64,000 nt of DNA from Neodiprion pinetum (lineage: Eukaryota; Arthropoda; Insecta; Hymenoptera; Diprionidae): positions 1,725,501 to 1,789,500 of the forward strand of contig NC_060235.2 in NCBI RefSeq assembly GCF_021155775.2, written 5' to 3'. The notes beneath the pieces were generated by a model. The model was not told the origin of the DNA, searched no databases, and saw only the letters and a program-made list of their open reading frames with translations. This document shows, in pieces, positions 63,973-64,000 of this stretch. A program made the translations under genes and the position numbers. The stretch's first letter is position 1; every line of letters starts with the position of its first letter.

Positions 63973-64000
63973 CAGCAGGTTATATCGAACGTCGAGACCA

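Overview
This is a 64 kb piece of eukaryotic nuclear DNA, almost certainly from an insect. It is AT-rich, its genes are split into short exons with GT-AG introns and T-rich acceptors, it carries many poly-A/T tracts and (CT)n, (TG)n and (TA)n microsatellites, and it holds numerous small hairpin-type DNA transposon remnants. A hymenopteran, possibly a sawfly-like lineage, is my best guess from gene content and base composition, but the sequence does not prove it. No bacterial genes, CRISPR arrays, rRNA or convincing tRNA genes were seen.

Layout. (1) 654-17009, minus strand: the 5' part of a neuroendocrine convertase 2 gene (PC2, amontillado), with six coding exons recovered by eye; the rest lies beyond the left edge. 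Its introns hold at least three members of one TA-flanked hairpin MITE family plus other inverted repeats. A CRE/E-box composite and a G-rich tract lie just upstream of its first coding exon. (2) 17010-23456: no gene seen; two perfect GCGCATGCGC palindromes mark a possible distal promoter. (3) 24190-26910, minus: an ETAA1-like ATR-activator/RPA-binding protein. A second, diverged copy of its C-terminal RPA-binding segment lies downstream at 23457-23659 with its own poly(A) signal, so it may be an alternative last exon. (4) 27539-28819, plus: CDIN1 (C15orf41) nuclease, head-to-head with the ETAA1-like gene. (5) 31253-34407, plus: an FSIP1-like acidic coiled-coil protein. (6) 34756-36146, minus: FAM50 (XAP5), convergent with the FSIP1-like gene. 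(7) 36840-38425, plus: ATP23 metalloprotease, head-to-head with FAM50. (8) 38426-57142: an 18.7 kb stretch with no recognised coding exon. It has a GC-rich, TATA-containing promoter candidate near 43.2-43.7 kb surrounded by long CT/GA repeats, and several foldback transposons, including a 1,026 bp element at 52063-53088. (9) 57154-63972, plus: a large single-pass membrane protein with CUB and LDLa domains, resembling Drosophila Culd, complete in eight coding exons.

The genes are not one pathway. Two compact housekeeping pairs share short upstream regions (ETAA1-like/CDIN1 and FAM50/ATP23) and sit between two long, intron-rich or regulation-rich secretory/neuronal-type genes (PC2 and the CUB-LDLa protein). 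All splice sites were placed by hand from reading frame, phase and family knowledge; no alignment or transcript data were available.
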